The notes beneath the pieces were generated by a model. It was not told where the DNA came from and searched no databases. It saw only the letters and a list, made by a program, of their open reading frames with translations. A stretch of DNA of 64,000 bases from Gonatopus flavifemur (taxonomy: Eukaryota; Arthropoda; Insecta; Hymenoptera; Dryinidae), in contig JAFFJZ010000048.1 in the NCBI GenBank assembly GCA_018340375.1, positions 372,001-436,000 on the forward strand, in the 5' to 3' direction. Position numbers and translations under genes: made by a program. The stretch's first letter is position 1. Each line of letters starts with the position of its first letter. Shown here piece after piece: positions 32,642 to 45,600 of the stretch.

Positions 32642-35600
32642 TAATTCTCGACAGAATCCAATGAATCATCGTCGAAGCGAAAATCGATTGATCACCGACA
32701 GTAGTTTACAAACGGAAAATATGAATACGAGAAATAGATTACCGTCGTTACCGTCCTTCCTAAACACTTCCGGCTCATTGAACACAGAAATATTGAACAA
32801 CGTCATGGAAACCTCCTCAACTTCGTTCCAAAATCAAAATCCAGAAGATGCACGAACTGTTAATATGGATCGTATAACCAACGATGTATCAGATTTATCT
32901 TACAAATTACGTTCCCTGAATTCAACTTCAATAGCCGCGAATAACGGGGGGGAAACGACACTCAATTTAGATACGGCAAATCCATCGGCATCCACATCCT
33001 CCAGTACCGTTAATAATAACAACAACACCAATTATGGAAACAATTCTTCGTCTACAGCTACTCAAAGTATCTCTGAATTGTGCGAAATTGCCAACATTGC
33101 GAGTATAATAAATGATATACGAAAAACTATCCAGATATTTCAAAAATACGATCGACAGGATGGAGGTATCAATTCTTCCTCTACTCCTTCCGTTCAAAAT
33201 CTCAACCCTAACGATCAGCCATCGTCGTCATCGTCATCGTCGTTGACGAGTTCCGATACGATCAATCAAACCACACTTTCAACGGTTGTTAATAATGAGA
33301 ATTTCGAGCCAAACGAATACGGACGACAACGGAATCAAACGAACGATAGTTTACAAATGGGAAATAGATCGTCCTCGGTACCACCGTTTTTAAATACTTC
33401 GGATTCTCGAATGGAAGGTTCTTTGAATGCGGAAATACTGAACAGCGATGTGGAAACTTCAAATCCAGAAAATGGAAGAACTGTTGGTATGGATCGTATG
33501 ATCAACGATGAAACAACAACAACAACCGGTCTGAATGCAGGAAACCCATCTACATCCTCCAGTAACAACGATAATAAAACGATTAACGATTCTTCGTCCC
33601 CAGCTACTCAGTGTATTTCTGAATTGTGTGAAATTGCCAATATAGCGGGTATAATAAATAATATACGAAAGACAATACAGAATTTACAGAAGTACGATCA
33701 ACAGGATGGAATTGAGAAGGATAATAATAGTGCGGGTGTTGATTCTCCAGCAACTTCTTCCGTTCAAAATCTCGATCAACCGTCATCGTCCGCATCGTCG
33801 TCGTCATCGACAACGAATCCCGACACAGCAAATTGTTCTAAATTTTCAAAGGTCGTCAATAATAATGACGCTGGAAGTGTGAATAATGATTCTTCACCGA
33901 CCCCTCCGACATCTCACAATACCCCAGAATCACACGAAATGCCAGGCATTGCTAGCATAATGAATGATATAACAGAAACGTTGCAAGATTTATATAGATA
34001 TCGACAAGAAGAGAATATTCCATCAACGTCTTCTTCGATTCCAAATAACGATATCGCTACGGAGCCATCTTCCTCGGACTGTGGTAGCGGTGGTAGAAAC
34101 ACTCTGTCTTTGAAAGTTAGGAATATTATCGAAAAAATACACGACACGATGTCCGATGATTTACAAAGAAGGATGGACGATCGCGGCGCGAGTGCGGAGA
34201 ATCGACAACAAGCCTCTATCAATCGAGTACCGATACCTAGACCCAATGTTGCCAGCCCACTCAACAATCCACGAATGAACGCAGACGATCTTTTCACCTT
34301 GAACACAAATAGGAATTTCCACACCATGTCTGAAAGATTGAAAAGACTATTTAATGTATCAAATCACGCGACGAATACCAATAACAATAACAACGGTAGT
34401 AACAATATGAACCATAGTCCCCCTTCGACCTCGTCGTTTGATCTAGAAGGCTCCTCATCGTCCTCGAGGAATACCGATAATCCCTCTTCCTCGACAACGA
34501 TAATGAATCAAATTTTATCGGAGAACGATTTATTATCCGCCGAAGTACAAAATATCGTTGAAAGATCGGAACGTACGAAAGGTTTGAGCGTGATGTTGCG
34601 TAAACACTTGGCGAGAAGACGACTGAGAAGAGGATCTCCCGATGCCAGAGGATTCTTATCGTCAGGATCTTCTACGTCGTCGCGACTCCCGAGACCTATC
34701 ACTCCTCCCAGACCACCGATGAATAATATTCTGTTACCTGGGACATCGACACTGCCTGCATCCTGGAACCCGTTACCACGTCCGTCAACCGCCATCAGAT
34801 CTCCTTCATCTTCCACCACCGTCCCCCTGAACAGAGAATTCATCGAATCGAATAATAATCCTCATCCACGAGATAGATACGATAGATGTCCAATACCTTA
34901 CGTATCTCGCTCGACTTTAATGTGTCGTAGACTTTGGAGACTTCAAAGATATCATACTCCAATCGTGATCAGGAACAATCATTGGAATAGCGTATCATCC
35001 GACACCTCGTATGATAGATATAATAATATCAATAGTAATAATAATCATAATTCTGATAGAAACAGTGGAATGAATAATAATCACAGTAATAATAATAGAT
35101 CTGATCGAAATCCGACTCTTCCCGAAATGGGAGGTGATAGTGGTGGAATTGCGGATGCGAGTGCTGCGGGTACTAGCGCGGGTAGCAGTGGTCCTAGTAA
35201 TGGCGACAATAATGAATGGCCTTGGACCCGATCGTTTGCGAGGCTATACAAACATCGTAGAAATCTTGGAAGAAGAGGAGTTTTTACTACCTTGTCTCAA
35301 CCAACGAGATACGAAGATCGTTTTCCCTCTCAACGTGATAACAGATACGGCGGGGAACCAAATTGGGGGAATAGTTCGGGAAGTAGAGTCTCCAACAACG
35401 CACAACACGCAGAAAATGAAGATAGCGATGATTCTGGAGGTAGTTTTTTATGTTCACTATGTATAGTGGGTTTGAGAATTTGATATTAACAAAGACTTTA
35501 TTATTTGTTTTATCACCAGAATTGGAAGGTGGAAATGGTGATTCAAACGATCAACCTGGTCCAAGTTCGTCGTCTTTATACGATTCCAGAGATCCGGTAA

Positions 35601-38600
35601 GGGAACAATCACGACACGATATTATGGGTTTGCGTTTTCGAAATCTGATCTCATTTTATTTCTTTTTTGTAGAGATTCTTTTCTTTGGCGATGCATACAT
35701 TTTTCAAGAGATACGTGTCGGGTAGGAGAAGAGGTAGAATGAACAATCCGGGTAACAGAAATTCGAATGGAACGCAGCATCAAGATCCTGGAAACGAGGA
35801 TAGCGACGATATGGATTTTGGAGGTAGTGATATATAAAGGGTGTTCCAAAAGTATGGACATCCCATAATATATTGACAAGAATGCATTTTAAGAATGAAT
35901 TAAAAGTATCATCACATCCAAAAGTTGATGAAAAGTGAAAATATCATCAATAAAATAATGCGAATAATTGACAAATGAAGAAATAGTGATTTTTCTGATG
36001 AATTGAGTGAGAACTCAATTTGGTATGATATTTCCACCAAAGGGGTCGCCCATAAACTGCGAGGCCGATAAAGGGGGAGGGCGGAGGCGTAGGATGAAAT
36101 ACTACGCTGGGCTACATGGGAGAGGGGAGGGGGGGGGGTGTTTGGTTCCAAGCTACGTGGTTTTTTTCATCTTGCACTTGAAACAAAATTCTATATAAAC
36201 ATCCAGGAAAATGATCCATTTGAATATAAACATACATATTTAATTGGAATAAACGATATTCCACTTGATTCAAGTAAATTTCAATTGAAATGAGAGAAAT
36301 TTCCTTTCAATAAAATAAATTCTTCATTTTGGTTACTTAAAATTTTATTAGGGTCATATTTGAATAAAAATTCATTTGATTGATCGTAAATCACTACGTT
36401 CCCCCCGTGTGGGGGGCATGGGTGTTCAGAGAAAAGCCACGGTAAAGTTATAATAAGGGTGGGGGTCAAAAAGCCGCGAAAACAGGGCTACATAGTTTAT
36501 GGACAGCCCCAAAGATGATAGAAATTCCTCCAAAAGTTATATCGAAGTTGAACGTTGGTGAAAAAATCATATCAAATGTTGTGAGTTATGATTCAGGCTT
36601 TGAGATAAATCAATTTTTGTTGACATTTCACCTATTCGCAAAATTCTATCAATGATTTTCTCTCTTCATCAGCTCTGGGTTGAATACAAAAGTTGTAGGA
36701 TTTTTCTTTGATTGCAGTAAGGTCGATTTTTATCGCGGATATGGAACGAGGGGAAAATTTTGAGTCCAAATGTGACCTTGACCATGACTCTGAGGTCACG
36801 TCAAAGTCAAGGTCAAGGTCAAGGTCAAATCCAAGGCACCCATTACACAATCGTAATTATACACAGAATTATTATGGAGTTGTCCGTACTTTCAAACCAC
36901 CCTGTATATTTGAAATAAAAATATCTTGATTAACGTTTGTTAATTTCGTGTCATCAAAATAATAGAAGTGGAAGAAGGAGGGTCAGGAGGAGGTTCAACA
37001 GGAGGAAGAAGTAACGGTAACGATTATTCCAATAATCTGTTTCGAAAACGCCGATCTTGGCAATGTTTGCTGCATATGATGAGGCTTCGGGTACGTGAAA
37101 TGTGCAATATGTATGCCACACCACCCTACGAATTTATATATAATGTATGTGTTTTTTCTTTTTTTCTTCATAAATCAGAGACGACTTCGACTCAGTCAGT
37201 TCAACCAAAGAATGAGATCGACATATTTATACGACAGAGCAATGTCGAATAGAAGGGCCAGGGGTTTCGGAAACAGCGGCTTAAGCAATCCCCGAGAAAA
37301 CGAGGATAGCGACGATATTGATTTGGGAGGTAAAAATATTATTATTAATAAACACATTGAATTTTTTGTTCACTAAATCGCGAATGATGGTTAAATTTTT
37401 CAGTTACGAACAGAATGAGTGATTTCGATAATGCCCCGCTTTCCTCATTCTCCTCGATTCCGTATAGAAGACAAAGCATCTCGCCTACTCTTTATTTGAA
37501 CAACACGTTGAGTCCAAATAGCAGCAATAACAATAATACCAACAACAATAATAGTAACGGCCGAAGATTGAGTAGTAGTGGACCCGCTGCGGCATCGTCG
37601 ATCGATATCGAAGAGCCTGCCGGTAACAACAGTCATTCTAATATCCAGCCTGGTCCAAGTTCGACGCAGTATTATGCAAGATCTGGAGTAAGTGAATGCT
37701 GAAAAATTGTTTTCACTTGTGTTTTTTTAATTTTTGACCATTTTTTTTAGAATTTAGGACCAAGGTCGCTTGCAGCTCATAGAATAGCTTGCGATAGATT
37801 ACGCAGAAATCGTTTCTTTCTGCCTCGATATTTTGAGTACAACGGTGGTACTGGCGGTGGAAGTGGCAATGGTGGTGGTAGCAGCAGCAGCATTGTTGGT
37901 GGCAGCGTCAGCGTCGGTGGAGGCGGTGGTGGTGCCGGGGGAGGAGGAGGAGGTAGCAGCAGTACAAGCGGGCCAAATAATTCTGGGAATAGAGGTTCGA
38001 GTAGCGCGCAAGATCCAGGAAACGAGGATAGCGATGATATTGACATAGGAGGTAAATATTGATGATATACTATCTAATTTATCAGATCAGATTTTGACAA
38101 TTGAATTATCGTAGATCATGCAACTGCAAACTCGTCGTTGAGCGCCTTGAAGATTCAAAGTTATAGAGTTCAAGCCTGGGATTTCTCAAACGGTGAAATA
38201 CCGGATATCGGAGATCGTAAGAATCACTTTTTTTTCCTTTCGATCAATGTGTTGATATTGACATTTTTTTATTATCATCTTTCTGCAGCGGAGAAAAACG
38301 TGGTGGTACGAAAGTGTAAAATTCACAACGATGCCAGTATCGATATCTCCTCGGATGGTAAACTTTTGGTAACTTTACTCCCAGTTGGGCGTAGTCGTAT
38401 CAATGTCACGACTACATTAGGTAATTCTTTCTAATTCAATTCATCGTTGATCGTTGATTCAACTAATTGATGTTATTGTTTGATATTGATATCAGGAGTG
38501 TACAGTTTACAATGGGAAACTCTCGGTGAGAAAATATATTCGACGAAAATCGATCAAACTGTGGTATCCGTATCGATATCGCCAACGCGACAACACCTTT

Positions 38601-39046
38601 TAGTCGGTCTTGCGTCCCGAAGAATACATGTGCCTGCCAGACCCTTTCCCATGGCTTTGATTTACAAACTCGTTGACAACGAGGAAGAAAATGAGACTAC
38701 CGAGAAGAGATCCGTCTCATCCGATCAATCGAGATACTGCAGTAGTTTGTACGATCCCATGACGGACGACGATCTCATGATAAATGGTATAGATAATAAT
38801 ATCAGACAAAGCGGTACGGACGATGATAGGCAACTCGATCAGGACTGGAGAAACCGCAGTAGTACCAGAAACAGCGACGTCGAGGTTAAGGAAAGTAAAA
38901 AAAGTATGGTATTGTTGAGAGAATTGTTACAAAACAATAGAGAAACTACGGGCTCGGTGAGTCTCAATTGTATCAGATGGGCTCCCCAACCTGGTCAGGG
39001 AATGGTTTACGCGACCACCACCGGTCAGTTGAGTATTCTACATTAA
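26439..39046 (+). CDS. AMBRA1: AMBRA1, autophagy and beclin-1 regulator (giant form)
   Basis: Eighteen coding exons: 26439-26609, 26693-26751, 26830-27013, 27087-27268, 27353-27469, 27537-28384, 28460-29635, 29743-30070, 30155-35439, 35520-35596, 35673-35823, 36966-37090, 37179-37329, 37404-37687, 37751-38051, 38115-38216, 38289-38420, 38496-39046. All are GT-AG, and the total of 10224 nt closes in frame as 3407 aa; vertebrate AMBRA1 is about 1300. It is a WD40 scaffold that links beclin-1/VPS34 and cullin-4 ligases to autophagy and cyclin control. The N-terminal WD part (about 55-235) has [38 protein letters not shown] and EIHFWDWS. The C-terminal WD part (about 3147-3407) has [13 protein letters not shown] and VGLASRRI. 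Between them lies a long Ser/Asn/Arg-rich stretch with poly-Glu, poly-Thr and poly-Gln tracts, helical islands and internal repeats. Exons 10-15 form three repeated exon pairs. Confidence 0.93.
30155..35439 (+). other. AMBRA1: AMBRA1 exon 9: 5.3-kb low-complexity exon with internal repeats
   Basis: This exon alone encodes about 1761 aa (residues about 1022-2783). It has an acidic run (30726-30805), a helical island (30890-31035), a poly-Thr run (32041-32140), a longer helical segment (32168-32540), poly-Gln (32602-32640), and two repeat units plus a partial third (32717-33163, 33352-33706, 33936-34013) sharing CEIANIAxIINxIRKTI. The frame stays open throughout, unlike the other two forward frames, so it is real coding sequence. 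Confidence 0.85.
35834..36906. mobile_element. inverted-repeat element in AMBRA1 intron 11
   Basis: AAGGGTGTTCCAAAAGTATG (35837) pairs imperfectly with CGTACTTTCAAACCACCCTG (ends 36905), both next to TATA, so a TA duplication is likely. CAAGGTCAAGGTCAAGGTCA near 36800 is a short internal tandem. A second element (36042-36510) is nested inside. Confidence 0.55.
36042..36510. repeat. nested element with GGGGYYGYCCATAAACT ends
   Basis: GGGGTCGCCCATAAACTGCG and CATAGTTTATGGACAGCCCC are inverse ends. G-rich tracts (36122-36140, 36400-36420) sit near both sides. Confidence 0.55.
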
Positions 39047-40639
39047 TAATATACATACATCATCTACAAACAATGCAGAAAAGAGTTGTTCTTCTTTTGT
39101 TTTTTACTGCATCTTATTACACGAATGTGATAAACATCAAAGTTTGTTAAATCAAAGAATTCCCTTTAGGAGTAAAAACAAGGATTCTAAATACCGCGGT
39201 TTAGACAAGTGTATATAAATATAAATAAATATACACTTTCTCTTCCACATGTTCTATAAAAGTTCTATAAAAAAAATGAAATGACATGGCATTGTTCCTA
39301 TAAACAAAACTCTCGATCAAATTTCGAAATAGTCTCGCTCTCACGGTTATGAATTTTCCCGGCATTAGAGTTTTTTTTTTCTCCTTTTAGTTGGGAAATT
39401 TTTCGATTCACCGTAAAAAGTGAGTTAAAAGTGCACATAGAAATTCCGCGCTTGGGCTTTTTCTCTTACAGAGGGCTGTGCCTTACGTTTTAATTTGTTT
39501 ATTTTTTAATCATAATATTTTCTTCTTCCTCCTGAATCAAAAAATTAATTGTGAAAAAAAAAAGGTCAAGAAGGTAAAGTTTTCAAGTCCCTTTTTTCCC
39601 CTCGTTTTTTCATTTAACAATCTTTCTATCAGGCATCTCATGTGTATCATGAATTTTATTGAATCAACTATTACAACTATTATCACTACCATAACTATTA
39701 TTATTAATATTAAATATCGTTCGATAAAATTCATGATTAATTAATGTATACATAATATATATTAGACTAATATATACAGTGAAGTAGCTGGTAAGATTGT
39801 CTCCTATTTGTATAATTGCGATGTAATATTATCAGACTGGACTTTTAATTATGGATCTGCAATTCTTTTTTGTTTTTTTTATTTTTATTTTACCGAAAAT
39901 CGATATTTTCCTTATTCGTTTTTCTCTCTTTGTTGCGCGACAGGTAAAACAAAAATAAATAAACAAATATATATATATATATATATTATATATAGTGATA
40001 TTTTCTTTTTGACTGCGTCATTGAAATAAATTTAACAATCAATAAAATGAAAATTGAACTAGCTGAAAGTATTTTGATATTTTCCGTTTGAGACACGAGG
40101 AAAAGACAAGGAGTGCTTGTTGTGAGGGCTAAACGTTCTTTGTGCCATTTTACTTCATTATTGTTTGGATGTAATCATTGTTTTATAAGGACAAGAGGAC
40201 ATTGAATTTTCAAAATGTAATCAACGTTGTTGGAACATCGATTCGTGTATATACATAAATATACACAGTATAACATTACACATTGTGTGAAATATAAAAT
40301 ATAAGTATGAAAAATGAAACCGTTATTCTTCCTTAATAGTAAGATTAATGCTTTGTTCAATTTTTTCCATTATTAATACGAGTTTCGCGTAAGTAACGAT
40401 CGAAGGTAACGCTCCGTACTCTTAATGTTTATTTTAATTTATTCCATATAAGTATTATATTTCAATTGGCTTCGCTTTGGAATAAATAAGATGTTTATAT
40501 TTATAGATGAAAACTTTCGAGAAATTGAGCAGATTTAAAAATAAAACACAGCCATCGCGGGAAAAATAAAATCCTTTCTACAACTAGAAGCAACTAAGTT
40601 TGAGTTGGAGAGAGAAAGGAAATATTAGAAAACAGCTCC
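39047..40639. other. overlapping 3' flanks of AMBRA1 (+) and the ZAD gene (-)
   Basis: No gene seen. The convergent genes end 1.6 kb apart. AATAAA-like words occur on the plus strand (39219-39232, 40040-40046), and TTTATT near 40426-40440 could serve the minus-strand gene. Simple TA repeat at 39967-39990. Confidence 0.4.
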
Positions 40640-41975
40640 TCAATCGTCGTAAAGTAAGCTATGCAGCAATTCTGGAGTCTCCGGTTGCTTCAGACACGTT
40701 AACGAAGTGGATACTTTATCCTGCACATTTGTAGTAAATTTATTGTGTTCCAGTTGTCCCAGATCGTGACTATCCAACATTGTCTCAATCTCGTCGTCTA
40801 TGAACAACGGATTTTCATAAGTTTTGTTTAAATAAACCGCGGCACTTGGATCGTTAGAAGAATTAATGGTTTCGTCAATGGTCTTCTGTATTTCACTCTC
40901 AGAGATATATGTGGTATGAAAATTATCTTCAGAAGGCTGTTGCGTCTGATGATTCATCTCGTTTATAGGATTGTTTTGAAGTTTATGGCATTTGATTTGA
41001 TGTGCTTTTAAATTTCCAGTCTGCGAAAAACTTTTTGTACAGAAAGTGCATCGATAGGGTCTCTCTCCTGTATGACACCTCGAATGCCTTTGTAATTTAT
41101 ATTTTGTCACAAATTGTTTCCCACACTCTGTACACGTGAAAGAATTACTATCAATCAGCGTCGTTAAACCGCTGTTCTGAGTTGTCGTTGCTGTATCCAT
41201 GTGAAAATTTATCATATGAGATTTCATTGAGACTTTATACCGAAAGGATTGATGACAATTGGCACACTGGAATCGTCGTTTCCCGTTGTGAATTTCCATG
41301 TGTTTTCCCAATACTTCCCTTTGGTTGAACGACATTTGGCATATCTGAAACGTTTTAATGGATAAATCCTCTTCTTATTTTTAAGCCTTTTTTGCGATAG
41401 TTACATACATTGCATATAAATGGTCGTTGTCCCGTATGTATCAATTTATGTCGATTCAAGTGAGCCTGGCATCTGAAACTTTTTGAACAAACTGGACAGA
41501 TGGATTTTCTTTTTACAAATCTGTTGCTCATAGATGTTTTTTCTATAACGTCGCTTTGTTTCAAATGAGATAACATGTCCTGAAAGCGGAAGATACATGA
41601 GTAAAATACCAATTTATTTTTATAACAAACCTCACCTCTGCAAAATCAATTTCCAGCGATGGGGAAGATAATTGTTTCTGAACGTTAGCTACCATCAGAC
41701 AAAACTCGTCAAATGAACAAATCTTTTGTTCACAATCCATGCAAACGTATTTGGAAAATATATCCGACACCGATATGTCAATGATCTGTCGATTGATGGT
41801 AAGTTTAAAAACTGAGAGGAAATAATATTTTATATAGTGATAAAACATTTCTTACCTCTTTGGAAATGTATTTGTTTATGATTGAGATTAACACAGAGCC
41901 TTTAATTTTGTCTCTAAAAACATCTGTACCCTGGGATTTCTCTTTACCGCACAATCGACACAGCTTTGTATTCAT
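40640..41975 (-). CDS. ZAD-C2H2 zinc-finger transcription factor
   Basis: Four exons on the minus strand (41975-41856, 41785-41636, 41579-41409, 41344-40640) give 381 aa, all phase 0. The N-terminal ZAD dimerisation domain is split over exons 1 and 2. It shows CRLC (C6, C9) and CMDC (C55, C58), the four zinc-binding cysteines of this arthropod domain. Five C2H2 fingers follow: [16 protein letters not shown] (split by intron 3), [16 protein letters not shown] and CTFCTKSF, with linkers HTGQRPF and HTGERPY. The tail is acidic ([22 protein letters not shown]) and may be an activation or interaction region. It is probably a nuclear DNA-binding regulator; the target is unknown and no orthologue name is claimed. 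The longer upstream frame before ATG 41975 has no domain. Confidence 0.88.
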
Positions 41976-42677
41976 TTTTATTGTATGAAATATCACGAAT
42001 TTGTATGAATAATGATAATTCAAGATTGAATTTTATTTAGAATTGACATTTAAAAAATTTCATTTGTCAAAGGATTAAGTTCTGAAACCGTCTGAAACGC
42101 ATCTGAGTTTTGTTCATTTTTTCCCAGAAATTTGGAGAACTTATGTACTAAAAATCTAGTAAGTTACTATGGTTCATGGAAAGCCGCCTGAATTGGTTAA
42201 CCTCCTTTAATCTCTTTCTATGTAGAAGGAAAGAGAGAGAGAGAGAGATGATTAGTTTTCAATTTGTTAATACAAAACAACATACATACATACATACATA
42301 CTTTTGATTGTTTTACAACACAACATATGCAAAAAATAATCATCTTTATATCCCGGCTACACCCTACCCTCTGGCTTCCGCTCACTTCATTTTTCTCTAA
42401 AAAAAAATTGTTTTCTGTCATCAATCGAACTAGTACACAATAAATAAATAAATAAATTGGGGTTTTCATCCTAAATTCAACGTATACAACATGTAATTCC
42501 GGTCATTGAACGATGACAACATGGTGAATGTGGGACGTATGTTGTGTGTAAAACGGTGTCATCGAAACTCGGAAAAGATCTTCAAATCTCACACGTTACA
42601 TCAAAATGATTGAATATTCGAAACCAAGATAAACGTGAAATAAACAATCGGTAATCGATTTTGGGATTCAATTTGAA
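41976..42677. promoter_or_regulatory. shared upstream region between ZAD gene (-) and TRIM37 (+)
   Basis: The divergent start codons are 702 bp apart. A GA microsatellite (about 42233-42249) and a CATA microsatellite (about 42282-42301) lie here. No gene found. Confidence 0.45.
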
Positions 42678-45600
42678 ATGGCCAACAGAGAATCTTGTGT
42701 TAATGCAAAGAACAACGATGACCACAGCGTTGAGGTTAGTCTCATTAGTTTTGTTAGTCTTCTAAACATAAAAATTTGGAATTTTAATCCAATGATTTAT
42801 TACAGATGCTGGCAGAAGTGTTTCGATGCTTCATATGCATGGAAAAATTAAGGGATGCTCATTTATGTCCACACTGCAGCAAATTATGTTGTTATACTTG
42901 CATTAGGCGGTGGCTGACCGAACAGCGTTCGCAATGCCCTCACTGTCGAGCTTCCCTGCATTTACACGAACTTGTGAACTGTCGGTGGGTAGAGGAAGTT
43001 ACCCAGCAGTTGGACACTCTCCAAGCGGTAGGGACTTCCACTTCCAGACACGATGACTCCAGTAGAGACAGGTAATTGAGAAATTTTTTTCTTGAGGTCA
43101 TTTGATGTTCGATAATCAATGACATTTATGTATACACCATATACAGGTGTACGGTGCATCATGAGAAATTATCAGTTTACTGTTGGACTTGCCGACGATG
43201 TATTTGCCATCAATGTGCTTTGTGGGGTGGCACTCATTCCGGTCACACGTTCAAACCTTTGGAAGAGGTCTACGATCAACATGTAACTCAAATCAAAGCC
43301 GAAGTCAGTCAATTGAAGAGGAGATTAATGGAATTGATAAGTCTGGTGCAAGAAGTTGTGAGTATTGTGATATCTCTTGATAAAAGTCTCCCATAAGAAT
43401 TACCCATGGTGACTTTTTTTGTTTTTTTATTTTAAAGGAAAGAAACGTCGAATCTGTTAGAGCGGCAAAAGACGAGAGGGTGAGGGAGATTAGAAATGCG
43501 GTGGAATTGATGATAGCAAGATTGGATTCTCAATTGAAGGCCAAATTACTGACTTTGATGGGCCAGAAGAATTCTTTGACCCTAGAAACGGAACAATTGG
43601 AAGCTTTGTTGCAAGAGGTTGAGCATCAGTTGCATTCCTGTACCCGCTCCGAATTGATTCTTAAGAGTGCTGAATTGTCGAGAATGATATATCAAGTTCG
43701 TAAAAAACCAATGACCAGTTTTGTAACTGCTCCCGTTCCCGCTGATTTTCATAGGCAAGTATATTTGTTTATCTATCGCTGAAAATGTGCCTAATTGAGC
43801 ACGGTTTTTTCCACAGCGAGATAGTCCCTGGATACGACAGCGCCACATTCGCGATGCAAAATTTCACTCAACTGCAATTGAAGGCGGATCCTGTTTATTC
43901 CGCACCTCTGCACGTTAATGGACTGTGTTGGAGATTGAAGGTCTACCCCGACGGCAACGGTGTTGTCAGAGGGAATTATCTATCCGTCTTCTTGGAACTT
44001 AGCGCTGGATTGCCGGAAACTTCTAAGTACGTACAATTTTATGCCATTATTTGTAAGTAATTCTAATCCACGATATGCAACTTTAGTCCCTTTCGAAAGA
44101 GTTTTTAGTTACTTTAAAATATTTTTTCTTCAGATACGAGTATAGAGTCGAGATGATACATCAAGGATCGCGGGACACGAGTAAAAATATTGTACGAGAA
44201 TTCGCCTCGGATTTTGAGATAGGGGAATGTTGGGGCTACAACAGATTCTTCCGACTAGATTTATTGGCCACGGAAGGGTATTTGAACACAGAATTGGATA
44301 CTCTTATCTTGAGGTGAATTGAATTGAACGCTCCGCAAAATCATTGCTCATTTTATTTTCTTGGTTTTTAATAATCGGTTGAAAATTTGATAGATTTCAA
44401 GTTCGACCACCGACTTTTTATCAACGTTGTAGAGATCAACAGTGGTACATCAGTCAATTGGTCACAGTACAAAATCAGTATGCTACTCAAATTAATGAAT
44501 TAAAAGAGGTACGTTAATCCTTTTTTTGCGTTCTCGTTGAAATTTAGGAGAAGGATCGTTTATTTTTTTTGTGGTTTATTTGAGAATTGTTAATATTTTC
44601 AGAGATTGGCTATAGAAATTTCACGAAATGCTATAGCAGCGACAAGAGCACCCCCTGGTACCGTAACCACAAATCCCACGTCTTTAATTGTTCAACAAAC
44701 AACACAGTTGGCGACAAACGGAGAATCTGCAACAATAAATAATACGAATTCTCTCCGCAATTTGGATGCTTATCCTCCAACTTCTCCAAAGTAATTATGA
44801 GTTCAAATTTGCAAAATTCTGTAAGTGATGAAAACTGCATACTGCTATATTTATGAATACTCATTGATCGTTCAAGAACCAGTAATGCCGTGGGAGGAGC
44901 GTCTCAAGCGCGCGTAATATCATCGGCGGCCGATGTGAACTCGTCGTCGTTCTTTAAAATCTCTGGTAAACAACAAAAACAGCACAACACCTCTGCGAAT
45001 GATGAAAATTCTGCAGAACTGGAACTGGAGTCTCCTACAAAACCTCAACACGAAGTTAACAAACCGACCACCGATTGTCCGATAGTCGATACCCGTTCCT
45101 ACTCTTCCCCTACGATGCTTAATCATCAATCATCCCTAAACGTCTCCATCAGCGGCAGCAGTAGCAGCAGCAGCAGCAGCAGTAGCGATAGCGGGGTAAA
45201 TAATTTTTTCCCACACCCAAAAATTCCTTACATTCTACAATTTTTTTTTTTGTTTCGTTATTTCGTTTTTTTTTTCGTAGGAATTAAGCGAACATGAGAT
45301 TTATTTGGACGAGTGTGAGCATGACAAACCCAATTTAACCCTCTTGGATGATAATTCCAACGACGAGAACGATGTTGACGACGAGACCATGTCCGGTCAG
45401 TATATTTGCAAATTTATACCAGAAAAATATAGATCCTGTAATTGAATATTTGACAAATTAGGTTCATCTTCGGAAGAAGAATGTAAGAATAAATGGCAAG
45501 ATAGCGAATTAGACACTGAAGCGGATAACGAATTAGAAAATGACGATAAACCAACGAGTGAAAAGCAATCCACACCGTACCAAAAATCCAATCAATATCC

